A DNA stretch of 64,000 nt, from the NCBI GenBank assembly GCA_040791665.1, contig JBFNNX010000016.1, positions 248,001 through 312,000 of the forward strand, given 5' to 3'. A model generated the notes under the pieces. That model searched no databases. It saw nothing but the letters and a program-made list of their open reading frames with translations, and was not told the DNA's origin. Made by a program: the position numbers and the translations under genes. This stretch comes from Thiodiazotropha sp040791665. Its GTDB lineage: Bacteria; Pseudomonadota; Gammaproteobacteria; Chromatiales; Chromatiaceae. Positions 54,514 to 63,652 of this stretch are shown piece by piece; the stretch's first letter is position 1; every line of letters begins with the position of its first letter.

Positions 54514-55216
54514 ATGGCGCATCGATGAATTGAATATGAAAATGACACTCGAACCCGGCGGAGCGGGTCAGCCACTCATCATCGGCCATTACACTTCTTT
54601 CAGCCGATGGATGGCCGGGCTCTCCTGGCACAGGTTCCTAGGCATCTATTCAGGTAAACCCCAATCAACCACGCATAAAACCCAACTCCAGTATGCAGAT
54701 GACACGCCTTGAAAATCACAAATCACTAATATTTCGACATTTTTTACTTGATATCGTCGTTTGTTTAGGTATTCTTACGAGCTACCTGTTTAGGGTATGA
54801 TGTGTATCGGCAGACCAGCATCTACAGAACAACTATTGAATCGGTCTTGCCGTAGAGTGAATTGCAATATGGATGCGTGAGTGCAAGCTGTCGCAACTTT
54901 TTTTTGTATAAATTGTTCTAAAGCGTTTGATGTCGCATGAAACATCGGATTGAGCACGTCTTGGTTGTTTAGTTCAACAAGACGCTGTCAACGATCCGAT
55001 TGCCAACTCTTAACGGCTTTGTCTGGCACGCGCATACAAGCAATGATGACGGCAGAAACGTGCACTCAACCCGGTAGTCATAGTGCAGCGGCTCATTTAT
55101 TGATGGGTGGATGGCATGTCGATGATTAGAATGACCGGGAAATGAAATTGACCAACCAAATCAGTTTCAACAAATAAACTGTTAATCACTAAACTTTCTC
55201 AGTCTGGAGAGAATGA
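54514..55216. other. Long non-coding region upstream of soxYZ
   Basis: About 700 bases with no ORF I trust. A promoter-like pair TTGATA (54748-54753) and TATTCT (54770-54775) with 16-base spacing is followed, 122 bases later, by eight T residues (54898-54905), so a short RNA is possible. A nested hairpin lies at 54944-55000. The rest may be leader sequence of soxYZ. Confidence 0.35.
54944..55000 (+). other. Nested hairpin upstream of soxY
   Basis: The outer stem ATCGGAT/ATCCGAT (54944-54950, 54994-55000) encloses an inner stem CGTCTTG/CAAGACG (54957-54963, 54978-54984) that GTTG/CAAC-type pairing can extend. No U-tract follows. It may be a structured leader element or part of a small RNA. 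Confidence 0.4.
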
Positions 55217-55693
55217 ATGAGCACTGAAATCAAACGCAGGATCTTCCTCAAAAGATCGCTTGCAGCAGGCACGGTAGGTGTTGCTGCCGCCGCGGGTTTA
55301 CTGGCACCTCAGCGGGTACTTGCGGCCTGGAACAAAGAAGCATTTGAAGCTAAAGAACTGCCAGCAGCATTGAATGCGCTGTTGGGTAGCTCCGATGTGG
55401 CAGAGTCCGCCGACATCACTGTAAAAGCGCCTGACATAGCAGAGAACGGCGCAGTGGTCCCTATCACTGTGGAAACCGGCATGGAAGGTGTGGAGTCGAT
55501 CTCCATTATCGCTTCGAACAACCCGGTACCTTTGGTTGCCAACTTCGTTATGGGCACAGGCGCTACCGGTTTCGTATCCACCCGTATCAAAATGGGTAAG
55601 ACCGGAGACGTTCTCGGTGTAGTAAAGGCCGGCGGCAAACTCCACAGCGCCAAAAAAGAAGTTAAAGTCACCATCGGTGGTTGCGGCGGTTGA
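55217..55693 (+). CDS. soxY: Thiosulfate-oxidation carrier subunit SoxY
   Basis: A 158-residue periplasmic protein. A twin-arginine signal (RRIFLKRSLAAGTVGVAAAA) exports it folded, and the C-terminal GGCGG places the carrier cysteine at residue 156. SoxY holds sulfur intermediates as covalent adducts on this swinging arm during thiosulfate oxidation, in complex with SoxZ. soxZ follows 46 bases later. soxXA and soxB are not in the window, as in other lineages that split the sox genes. Confidence 0.95.
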   Translation: MSTEIKRRIFLKRSLAAGTVGVAAAAGLLAPQRVLAAWNKEAFEAKELPAALNALLGSSDVAESADITVKAPDIAENGAVVPITVETGMEGVESISIIASNNPVPLVANFVMGTGATGFVSTRIKMGKTGDVLGVVKAGGKLHSAKKEVKVTIGGCGG

Positions 55694-55739
55694 TCCCTTT
55701 CGGATCGATCCCAGCTACTCAGTATACGAGGAATAGAAC

Positions 55740-56054
55740 ATGGCTAAATCGATTAAGATCCGCGCCAAAGAGAAAGGCGGTGTAACCACCGTAAAGGCCC
55801 TGATGACCCATCCGATGGAGACAGGTGCGCGCAAGGACAAAAAGACAGGTAAAAAGATACCTGCTCACTTCATCCAGGAAGTTGTCTGTAAACATAAGGG
55901 TAATACCGTGATGACAGCGGAATGGAGCGGTGGCGTTTCCAAGAACCCCTACATTTCCTTTAAATTTACCGGTGGTGCCAAGGGCGACGAAATCGAGCTC
56001 TCCTGGAGCGATAACCAAGGTGGCAACGACAGCATGACAAGCGCCATCAAATAA
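55740..56054 (+). CDS. soxZ: Thiosulfate-oxidation protein SoxZ
   Basis: A 104-residue partner of SoxY with an Ig-like beta-sandwich. It starts MAKSIKIRAKEKGGVTTVKA, and has ALMTHPMETGARKDKKTGK and FIQEVVCKHKGNTVM, all typical of SoxZ. It has no signal and is carried out by the twin-arginine signal of SoxY. The terminator after it ends the soxYZ message. Confidence 0.95.
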   Translation: MAKSIKIRAKEKGGVTTVKALMTHPMETGARKDKKTGKKIPAHFIQEVVCKHKGNTVMTAEWSGGVSKNPYISFKFTGGAKGDEIELSWSDNQGGNDSMTSAIK

Positions 56055-56115
56055 GCCTCATTGGCAAAACCGCTTGCTAGTTGTCCGCATCCGTTTGGGA
56101 GACAATCTTTGCAGT

Positions 56116-56147
56116 AAAAAAAGGACGCCTGAGTGCGTCCTTTTTTT
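56116..56147. terminator. Bidirectional terminator after soxZ
   Basis: AAAAAAAGGACGC (56116-56128) pairs with GCGTCCTTTTTTT (56135-56147) around a six-base loop. The A-run and T-run serve both strands, ending soxYZ and the convergent coiled-coil gene. Confidence 0.88.
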
Positions 56148-56180
56148 ACTTCTGTCGTAGTGAAACAATAGCTCTCTTTT

Positions 56181-57278
56181 CTATTCCTGTTTTTTATTTG
56201 CGGCATCCTCTTCCAGCAACTTAGCCCACTCCTCTTCCAGTGATCCCGCTTCCTCTTCGTTTATTTCGGGCAACGTCTCATTTGCGCCGGGGATTTCTAT
56301 ATCGATCTTCTCCAGATCATCGACCATGGACTCACCGGTTTCGCTCTGTGTATCCGCTTGCATCGAATCTTCAATCATTTCATCGGCGATCTCCATCACC
56401 TCGTCGATGATCTCTGAAACCTCCTCATCCGCCTCAGCTGCATCCTCGTCCAGACTGGCATTTTCTATTGCATCGTCCGCTTCCGAAGCATGATCCCCCG
56501 AATCGGCACTCTCCTCAAGATATGAGGAGTGCTCCAACTCCTCAGCACTCAAATCCGGTATATCCGTGTCACTTGCAAGGTCTGAGACCACTTCTTCCAC
56601 TGGCACATCGTCCATCATCGATTCGGCTGTGGTAGGTTCCGCCGATTCCTGCTCAACATCCCCTTGTATGGCTTCTGCAGCACTATCATCAACCTGCTCG
56701 CTATCAGACGTCTCTTCAGTGAGCGGAGATGCAGCCGTTTGAGCGGTTTCAGCACCACCCGCGAACATGGTTGAGTACTCATTCAACATCCTACCCATGG
56801 TATCCATGGTCACTCGCAGCTCTTCAGACAATCGCTCGTTTTCTTCTTTGAGCTTGACTATCTCTTCATCACCATCGGAAACCTGACTTGGACTGGATGC
56901 CGACTCAGGCACCTTGAGCCCCTGATAGCCAAGAACAAGGTTTTCCACATCCACATCGATCTGTTGCAGATGCACCTGGTCATCCTTCAAAAAACTGTTT
57001 ATGACATTTTGATAGAGCAGCATCTCCGTCTGCATCATATTGTGCAGGGTTTGTTGCAATTCGGCCTCTTTATACTGATACCGATCCTGCAAAAGTGCTT
57101 TCAGCCGCGCTTCACGTGTTGCTTTGTCGGTTTTCACCCGCTCAGCCAAATGGGCCGCGGCTTTTCGTATCCGGCCTTTTCGCAGCAGCGTGAATAGGAC
57201 CAACAAACCACTCAAAACCACCAAACCGGTGATCACTTCAGCAACAATCAATGCCACCAGGGAGCTGACTTCAATCAT
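56181..57278 (-). CDS. Membrane-anchored coiled-coil protein with acidic tail
   Basis: A 365-residue protein from the ATG at 57278, supported by GGAGG 3-4 bases upstream and overlapping the upstream VWA gene by 8 bases. One N-terminal membrane helix (LVALIVAEVITGLVVLSGLLVLFTLL in outline) precedes two helical coiled-coil stretches (residues about 35-115 and 140-175). The last 180 residues are very acidic and of low complexity. No enzyme motif is visible. It is translationally linked to the VWA protein and probably works with it. Confidence 0.72.
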   Translation of the reverse strand: MIEVSSLVALIVAEVITGLVVLSGLLVLFTLLRKGRIRKAAAHLAERVKTDKATREARLKALLQDRYQYKEAELQQTLHNMMQTEMLLYQNVINSFLKDDQVHLQQIDVDVENLVLGYQGLKVPESASSPSQVSDGDEEIVKLKEENERLSEELRVTMDTMGRMLNEYSTMFAGGAETAQTAASPLTEETSDSEQVDDSAAEAIQGDVEQESAEPTTAESMMDDVPVEEVVSDLASDTDIPDLSAEELEHSSYLEESADSGDHASEADDAIENASLDEDAAEADEEVSEIIDEVMEIADEMIEDSMQADTQSETGESMVDDLEKIDIEIPGANETLPEINEEEAGSLEEEWAKLLEEDAANKKQE

Positions 57279-59115
57279 TGTCCTCCCCCTTATGTTCACT
57301 GACCATTGCCGAGTCCGTATCATCGACCAGACTCACCATGTTGCGTTGGTTGCGTCTATGTATCCACCAATAAGCGCCACCACCGCCGATGATCAGCATC
57401 AGATTAATCACGCCAAACCAGATCAATGCGGTACCCCATCCTCCCTCTTCATCAGCTTCCGGCTCAGGCTCGGGTTCCGGCTCAGGTTCAGGCTCCGGTA
57501 GAGGTTCTGGCTTTGCGGGCGGCGGGGGTTCCGGTTTCGCTACAGCTACCGGTTCCGGTACTTTCATGCCCTCGACTTCCATCGGTGTGTCGAAATAGCT
57601 GATCGATTCCCCTGACAGGGCTGTCCCTTTTGCCTTGACCGCTATCCGGCGCGGACCTGCAAAACTCATGAGATCGATCTCACCACTCCCGCCTCGACCG
57701 CCTGGGGAGATATTCAGTGGCAGGCGGAATTGCTCACCCTCGGAATTCTCCAACCAGGCGTCGATATGCAACGATGCAGGATCGATCAATTCCACATCGG
57801 GTGTAATCTTCACATCGAGTACCCGCCCATCATTGCGTGGCGATGCTTCCAGTTTGACTGGCGGTACAACCTCATAAGTCATTCTTTTCTCTCGAACGAA
57901 GGTGGGGCCGCTTGCATTAAGCAGCAACTCCCCAACCCCGCTGCCGAGTGACTCGCCACCAAAAGAGAGGGTAAATAGACCATCATTGGCTTTTTTGTCC
58001 GGATCCTGACCATTATCCAACATGGGCCTTGCTTCGGAGATTGCAGTATCATCCTTCTGTATGGCAGAGACATTGACCACCGCAAGAAATTCCTGCTTTT
58101 GAATCAACTTGCCGTGATCACTGAATTTTGCGATTACAGGTAGCGACGAACCCTGTATCAACCTATTGGGTAGATCGGTTGTCTGCATTTTTAGGTCAGT
58201 GACAATCATTACCCGGTTGTCCGGATCAACCTCAGCACGAATCTTCCACTCACCCGCCTGAGGATCGGATATAGTCAGCATGTCGTACCCCTGGTCCCGA
58301 TGCCAACTGACTGACGCAGGGGCATTACCGGCTCCGAATGCCTTGCCATCGGGCGGCACTACCTCAGTCTCCTGTGCCCCCGGTTTGTGAAATACCAATA
58401 GAGTTGCTTCGGTAATAGATTCATCTACTTTAAATTTGTTATCCTGCAAGGGTACGGCATCCGGTTTTCCGACCTTCTCGAAGATTCTGAGAAATACCTT
58501 TTGCAACTGCTCTGCCGTTTCAACCTGCTCATTCCAGCCGCCCGTCTCGGCAGCCAACTTTTTCATCAGTGCATGATCGGCATTCTTTGACAGCGCAATG
58601 GTATGGACCGTGGCATTTAGACCGGCTAATCGAGGCAGAATGTGTTCCAGGATGCGTCTTTTTGAAGCGGCATTTTTTGTCCTGTCCCTGGAGATATCCA
58701 CCATCCCGTCGGTAAGCAGAATGACACTGCGACGGTAAGGACCGGATACACCGCTCCAATCTTCAGTTGAACGTTTCAGTGCATCCTCAATATTGGTGAA
58801 CTGACCTGGCGAGCCGATCGATTCGGAACTCTTGCGCGCACGTTTTTTCCATGCCTTGTCGACCTGTCCCAGCGGGATTTGCATATTGACATACTGACCA
58901 AAGGTCCAGACACCCGCGCGGGTTTCGGAAGACAAAAGACCAACCAGAAGACGTAACGCAGGACGTCTCAGATTCTTTGGATCATTCTGTTTCATGCTGC
59001 CGGAGACATCGATAAGAATCCGTACATCCGCCTTCTCTTCCGCTGCCTGCAGCTGGGCATACCAGAGCGGTATCCACAGAAGTACGACAAAAACCCAGGC
59101 CTTTCCTTTGTTCAT
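57271..59115 (-). CDS. Secreted VWA-domain membrane protein
   Basis: A 614-residue protein. A signal peptide (VFVVLLWIPLWYAQLQA) leads to a VWA domain with the MIDAS motif LIDVSGSMKQND and a downstream VILLTDGMVDIS. Ig-like regions follow (about residues 230-500). A proline- and glutamate-rich linker with repeated EPEP units (about 543-566) precedes one membrane helix (LIWFGVINLMLIIGGGGAYWW) and a short basic then acidic tail. VWA domains bind ligands through a metal ion. It is the first gene of a two-gene operon with the coiled-coil protein. Confidence 0.74.
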   Translation of the reverse strand: MNKGKAWVFVVLLWIPLWYAQLQAAEEKADVRILIDVSGSMKQNDPKNLRRPALRLLVGLLSSETRAGVWTFGQYVNMQIPLGQVDKAWKKRARKSSESIGSPGQFTNIEDALKRSTEDWSGVSGPYRRSVILLTDGMVDISRDRTKNAASKRRILEHILPRLAGLNATVHTIALSKNADHALMKKLAAETGGWNEQVETAEQLQKVFLRIFEKVGKPDAVPLQDNKFKVDESITEATLLVFHKPGAQETEVVPPDGKAFGAGNAPASVSWHRDQGYDMLTISDPQAGEWKIRAEVDPDNRVMIVTDLKMQTTDLPNRLIQGSSLPVIAKFSDHGKLIQKQEFLAVVNVSAIQKDDTAISEARPMLDNGQDPDKKANDGLFTLSFGGESLGSGVGELLLNASGPTFVREKRMTYEVVPPVKLEASPRNDGRVLDVKITPDVELIDPASLHIDAWLENSEGEQFRLPLNISPGGRGGSGEIDLMSFAGPRRIAVKAKGTALSGESISYFDTPMEVEGMKVPEPVAVAKPEPPPPAKPEPLPEPEPEPEPEPEPEADEEGGWGTALIWFGVINLMLIIGGGGAYWWIHRRNQRNMVSLVDDTDSAMVSEHKGEDND

Positions 59116-59251
59116 TTCGAAGTCATCCCAGCCCTATATCAAGAGTCAATATTCAGACATATAGTCAAATCCCCTTATTCGCTTAGCGGCTGGAATGGGT
59201 AGCTCTTTAATTCCTACTCGGAATGTTCGTCCCGCTGGTGCAGGCAGAATT

Positions 59252-60139
59252 TCAACGGCTTCTGCGGTAAGGTGACTGCATGCCATCCGGTTGTATTTGA
59301 AAGCGTTTATAGGACCACTGATATTGGGATGGCAGCTCTCGAACGATCGACTCGATACCATGATTCAGCACGCTCGCCGCCACTACCGGGTCATTGTCCC
59401 TGATCTTCTCATCCGCCGGCAGATAGTGAATATGGTAACCGGTACCGGCAGAAAGTCGCTCGGCGTAGGCGAAAATCACTTTCGCACCCGTCTTTCTGGC
59501 TAATCGGTTGGTCAACAGCATGGTCAATGCCGGCACCCCAAAGAAAGGAGCGAATACCGCCCCACTGTCAGACCTCGGCTGTTGATCAGGCAGGATACAG
59601 GTAACCCCACCCCCCCTCAGTGTCTGATATATCCGTTTTACTCCCGAGGTGTCTGTCGGTACCAGTTCCGCCCCGCTGCGCTCTCTAGCCTGTTTGACAA
59701 CAGCTTCGTAGGCACGGTTTCTGGGGGGACGATAGAGAGAGGTCACCCGTTCATGAGTGGGTAGTTCCAGTCCGATTATCTCCCAGCAACCCAAATGTGG
59801 AAGAAGAACTATCAAACCCTGCTCATTCTCTCTCTCAAGCAGCTCCGAACCACTGACCTGTCTGACCATACCCAATACACGTTCAGTCGGTGTGAACCAA
59901 ATGGCAGCCATTTCCATCAACGTGGCGCCCATCTGCCTGATAGAACTGTCGCGTAACTGCTTCAGCTCCATATCGGACTTTTCTGGAAAACAGAGACGAA
60001 GATTGACCTCCGTCGATCGTCTTTCCCGGTTCGGCAACCGGATATAAAACCAAGCCAGGAGATGGCCGATTCGGTGCAGCCAAATCAATGGCAGATAACC
60101 TAACAGTCGCCAGATCGGATATATTGGGTGCTTTGACAT
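59252..60139 (-). CDS. Lipid A lauroyl acyltransferase family protein (LpxL/HtrB-like)
   Basis: A 295-residue member of the LpxL family. The catalytic H-x4-E is HLGCWE (His115, Glu120), and RGGGVTCILPDQQP and APFFGVPALTMLLTNRLARK match the substrate-binding and turn regions. One hydrophobic helix lies near the N-terminus (LLGYLPLIWLHRIGHLLAWF). It would add a secondary acyl chain to a lipid A precursor at the inner membrane. The length is typical of HtrB-type enzymes. Its acyl preference is unknown. Confidence 0.85.
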   Translation of the reverse strand: MSKHPIYPIWRLLGYLPLIWLHRIGHLLAWFYIRLPNRERRSTEVNLRLCFPEKSDMELKQLRDSSIRQMGATLMEMAAIWFTPTERVLGMVRQVSGSELLERENEQGLIVLLPHLGCWEIIGLELPTHERVTSLYRPPRNRAYEAVVKQARERSGAELVPTDTSGVKRIYQTLRGGGVTCILPDQQPRSDSGAVFAPFFGVPALTMLLTNRLARKTGAKVIFAYAERLSAGTGYHIHYLPADEKIRDNDPVVAASVLNHGIESIVRELPSQYQWSYKRFQIQPDGMQSPYRRSR

Positions 60140-60590
60140 GATGGAGGATTGTACACAAAAGTGTTAACAAGCCTGAATATCTTGATCCTGCATATCGAAA
60201 ACTTATGGCTACTCGCCAAAGCGATCTCATCAGTAAACGAGAAATATCGGGTTATCCGCAAACAAATGCCAATCGGTGCAAATAATCATAAATCTAACGT
60301 CAAACCAGATGAAACTGTAGTAAGCGTATAACAAATCAATTCCAAATTTATGCTCGAACCCTTAAAAACGCCATTGACCAGGAGCGTTTGTGCAACTGCA
60401 ATCAATGGTTGGTAATTGTTAAAGATTGGCATTCGAGTGAAGCCTGCCTTGTCTCATTTTCCTACCTGTCCGTTTTGGGAAAGTGCTATTGTTTTCCGGC
60501 TATTCATATGGCCAAAGCAGATTGCTTTCATAGCCAAACCATCTACCATGTAGTGGTATGAGTGACAAATAAAGCGACAGGATATTACCG
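60140..60590. other. Intergenic region, no feature recognised
   Basis: This 451-base gap lies between two divergent genes. It has a small ORF (60149-60331) that resembles no family and a TACCAT-ACATGG type palindrome near 60544-60560. Promoters for both genes should lie here but none is clear by eye. Confidence 0.35.
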
Positions 60591-61019
60591 ATGAGTGATA
60601 CTCAACTCCATAACCTTACACCACAACAAGCTTGGCAGATGATGCAGGACGATCCACGCACCGTTCTAGTGGATATCAGGTCCAGTATGGAGTTTCTCTT
60701 TGTAGGACATCCTAAAGGGGCAGTTCATGTACCCTGGATTGATGAGCCGGATTGGACGGTAAACCCCCACTTTGTCACCGATATAAGAAAACTCCTTCTG
60801 GGCGGAAGTATCTGCACCATCGACGACGGTTGCGCGCCCGTGATCCTCATCTGCCGAAGTGGCAAACGCTCCCTTGAGGCAGGCAAGGCGCTGCTCGAAG
60901 GAGGGTTTATGCGCGTGTTTCACATCGATGAGGGCTTTGAAGGTGACCTGGATGACGATCATCACCGCAGCAGTTCCGGCGGATGGCGATACCACGGTCT
61001 ACCCTGGGAACAGTGCTGA
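60591..61019 (+). CDS. Rhodanese-like sulfurtransferase
   Basis: A 142-residue single-domain rhodanese. The active-site loop is CRSGKRS with Cys88 as the persulfide-carrying residue; VLVDIRSSMEF is the first conserved region. An insertion (GGSICTIDDGCAPV, residues 71-84) with two more cysteines lies just before the loop. It has no signal and is likely cytoplasmic, able to pass sulfane sulfur to an acceptor. In a sulfur oxidiser this could link to sulfur handling, but no partner is adjacent. Confidence 0.85.
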   Translation: MSDTQLHNLTPQQAWQMMQDDPRTVLVDIRSSMEFLFVGHPKGAVHVPWIDEPDWTVNPHFVTDIRKLLLGGSICTIDDGCAPVILICRSGKRSLEAGKALLEGGFMRVFHIDEGFEGDLDDDHHRSSSGGWRYHGLPWEQC

Positions 61020-61096
61020 ATATTTAACCTCGGCTTGATTACGAGGTGGCTTTAAACAAAAGCAAGATATTCACATGCATGATCTGCTCATACACC

Positions 61097-61116
61097 ATCC
61101 AGGGCCTGTTAACACT
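61097..61116. repeat. Short repeat, copy 2 (also at 51988)
   Basis: ATCCAGGGCCTGTTAACACT matches the copy at 51988-52007 in 19 of 20 positions, and it lies between the convergent rhodanese and ABC permease genes. Confidence 0.6.
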
Positions 61117-61129
61117 CAGCAAATCGACT

Positions 61130-61906
61130 CTAGTCTTTAATTCCGACACCACGTGTCAGCAATGCCAGGCTGTACCACGTCAAGAGGACGATAAAGCCAA
61201 GAATAATAATCAATGCCGCCGATACATCGATATCCGTAATGCCGAGGATACCAAACCTGAATGTATTGACCATGTAGAGTACCGGATTGGCCAAGGATAA
61301 CTGTTGCCATATTTCCGGGAGCAGTTCTATAGAGTAGAAGACACCACCGAGATAGGTCAGTGGCGTCAAGACAAAGGTCGGCACGATGGATATATCGTCG
61401 AAACTCTTTGCATATACCGCATTGATAAAGCCGGCCAGGGCAAACAGGATGGATGTAAGAACAAAGACCAATAATGTCAAACCGTAACTGTTGATGGTGA
61501 GATCCGTAAAGAACATCGATATGATGGTAACCAGGATACCGACCATAGTGCCACGGGTCACACCACCGACAACATATCCACCTAAAATCACCCAGTGAGG
61601 CACAGGAGCAATCAACAGCTCCTCAATATAGTGCTGTAATTTCGTGCCAAAAAAAGATGAGACGACATTAGCATAAGAGTTCTGTATCACCGACATCAGG
61701 ATAAGGCCGGGGACGATGAAATCGATATAGCGGTAGCCATCCATCTCACCAATCCGGTCGCCGATCAGCTTTCCAAAAATGATGAAGTAGAGAGTGGTGG
61801 TTATAGCGGGTGGCAGCAGTGTCTGCACCCAGATACGCATGAAGCGCAATACTTCCTTGGTAACTATGGTCTGGAATGCGATTCGGTTGACTCGCCAGGG
61901 GTTCAT
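61130..61906 (-). CDS. ABC-2 family transporter permease
   Basis: A 258-residue permease from the ATG at 61906 (MNPWRVNRIAFQTIVTKEV); a GTG at 61957 overlapping the ATPase stop as GTGA is the alternative start, with no better ribosome binding site. About six membrane segments follow, starting with VQTLLPPAITTTLYFIIFG, the ABC-2 signature. It pairs with the ATPase directly upstream. This type (YadH-like) is thought to export a lipid-linked or other molecule; the substrate is unknown. Confidence 0.85.
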   Translation of the reverse strand: MNPWRVNRIAFQTIVTKEVLRFMRIWVQTLLPPAITTTLYFIIFGKLIGDRIGEMDGYRYIDFIVPGLILMSVIQNSYANVVSSFFGTKLQHYIEELLIAPVPHWVILGGYVVGGVTRGTMVGILVTIISMFFTDLTINSYGLTLLVFVLTSILFALAGFINAVYAKSFDDISIVPTFVLTPLTYLGGVFYSIELLPEIWQQLSLANPVLYMVNTFRFGILGITDIDVSAALIIILGFIVLLTWYSLALLTRGVGIKD

Positions 61907-61953
61907 ACAACGTAGAGTCTCATATTGGTTGATGTTGACGGTACCGCCATCGA

Positions 61954-62886
61954 TCACACCCGCTGTTGTTTGGATCGGTCGACCAGGTCAACAAACATCT
62001 GTTCCAGACGGTTCTGTTTGTTGCGCATACTGACAACCTCGATGCCCTGCTGCGAAAGCTGCCCGAACAACTGATTCATACTCTGTTCACGTATCACTTC
62101 CACTTCAAGGGTTTCACTATCAATCAAGGTGGCGCGATAGTCCGGCAGATCGGGCAGCCTGTTGATGGGTGATGAGAGATTGAGCAGAAAAACCTCGGTA
62201 TGTAATTGACTCAGCAATCTCGACATACTGGTCTGCTCGACGATTCGTCCATGATCAATAATGGCAATATTGCGACACAGGCTCTCGGCCTCCTCAAGAT
62301 AATGGGTGGTCAAAATAATGGTCGTCCCCTGCTGATTGATCTCACGCATAAAACTCCACATAGAGCGACGAATTTCGATATCGACCCCGGCTGTCGGTTC
62401 ATCCAAGATCAACAGTCTTGGCCGGTGTACCAAGGCCCTGGCGATCATCAATCGGCGTTTCATCCCTCCTGAAAGCCATCGTGACTGGGTGTTACGCTTC
62501 TCCCATAAACCCAATCTTTCCAATGACGCCTCGGCTCTTTGGTACGCCAACTTGCGTGGAATCCCGTAATAGCCCGCCTGATTGACCAGGATCTCCACCA
62601 CCGGCTCCCACATGTTGAAATTGAACTCCTGGGGCACCAGGCCGATCAGATACTTGGCCTGATCCTTCTCCTTGTCCAGATCATGGCCATAGATGACGAC
62701 TTCACCGGCACTTTTGCTGATTAGGGAAGCGATGATACTGATAGCGGTGGACTTGCCGGCACCGTTCGGCCCCAACAGGGCAAAAAAATCTCCCTCATCA
62801 ACCTTGAGATCGATTCCTCTGAGGGCCTCAAAACCATTGCGGTAGGTCTTGTGAAGTTTTTTGATAACAAGGGCAGACACAGTCAT
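61954..62886 (-). CDS. ABC transporter ATP-binding protein
   Basis: A 310-residue ATPase. Walker A is GPNGAGKST, the signature is LSGGMKRRLM, and Walker B is LLILDEPTAGVD. A C-terminal extension of about 90 residues resembles the DUF4162 tail of ABC-2 partners. It works with the permease downstream, whose start lies close to or overlaps its stop. YadG-like pairs are the closest by layout. Confidence 0.9.
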   Translation of the reverse strand: MTVSALVIKKLHKTYRNGFEALRGIDLKVDEGDFFALLGPNGAGKSTAISIIASLISKSAGEVVIYGHDLDKEKDQAKYLIGLVPQEFNFNMWEPVVEILVNQAGYYGIPRKLAYQRAEASLERLGLWEKRNTQSRWLSGGMKRRLMIARALVHRPRLLILDEPTAGVDIEIRRSMWSFMREINQQGTTIILTTHYLEEAESLCRNIAIIDHGRIVEQTSMSRLLSQLHTEVFLLNLSSPINRLPDLPDYRATLIDSETLEVEVIREQSMNQLFGQLSQQGIEVVSMRNKQNRLEQMFVDLVDRSKQQRV

Positions 62887-62908
62887 TTTTGATAGGCGAT
62901 ATCAGAAT

Positions 62909-63652
62909 CTAGCCCAGACGATTCTGTACATCCATCCACAATGCCTGGTAGGCACTGGCCGCAAAACAGTTGGGGGAGAACGCCTGTACCGGCATCCGAT
63001 GAATCCCCATCCTCTCCACGTCGCTGGCATAGGGGATCTGGGCCTTCAGCAGTTCACCGTGGACATCCGGGAAGTTCTCCATTATATCCAGGTGCATCCG
63101 CTTACGCCGGTCCGCCATGGAAAAGAAAGGCATTAACTTCAATCCGGTAATGCGGTGACCTTGCAGAAAATCGAGCAGCTGGTCATAAGTGCGCAGCGAG
63201 AGTGTGGTCGGTATCAACGGCAACAACAATCCCTCTGCAGCACGGAAAATATTTTCCGAGACCAGGGAAATGCTCGGCGGACAGTCAAGAAAGACATAGT
63301 CATAGGTCCTGGAGAGCGGGCGTAACAGCTTCAGCAGTTGCTTTGTGGGTTTCTTGGCGTCCTCCAGACGCAGATCCATATTCCGATATGAGAAGTCTGC
63401 AGGTAGCATATCGAGGTTCTCGAAATCTGTCGCCTTAACCACGTCATCCAGATCGAGCTTTCCCTTAACAAGCCTTTTACTGCCCTTAACCTTCGGTTGA
63501 ATACGAAAATAGAAGGTCGCGGCCGCCTGGGGATCCAAGTCCCAAATCAGTGTTCGGTAACCCTGTTTTGCGGCGAGATAGGAGAGATTGACGGCTGTCG
63601 CGGTTTTACCGACCCCACCCTTGATGTTATAGACACCGATGATATGCATCAT
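62909..63652 (-). CDS. ParA-family ATPase (orphan)
   Basis: A 247-residue ParA/MinD-family ATPase. The deviant Walker A is KGGVGKTA, with signature lysine K11 and K16. DPQAAATF is next, then FLDCPPSISLVSENI. Such proteins position DNA or protein cargo using membrane- or nucleoid-bound gradients. No ParB-like gene is adjacent. Its start overlaps the stop of the CHAD-domain gene as ATGA, so the two are translated together. Confidence 0.85.
   Translation of the reverse strand: MMHIIGVYNIKGGVGKTATAVNLSYLAAKQGYRTLIWDLDPQAAATFYFRIQPKVKGSKRLVKGKLDLDDVVKATDFENLDMLPADFSYRNMDLRLEDAKKPTKQLLKLLRPLSRTYDYVFLDCPPSISLVSENIFRAAEGLLLPLIPTTLSLRTYDQLLDFLQGHRITGLKLMPFFSMADRRKRMHLDIMENFPDVHGELLKAQIPYASDVERMGIHRMPVQAFSPNCFAASAYQALWMDVQNRLG

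Noticed and set aside
54467..54712. 81-codon ORF after the M48 protease gene
   Set aside because: Its first part overlaps the end of the protease frame; the rest has no recognised motif.
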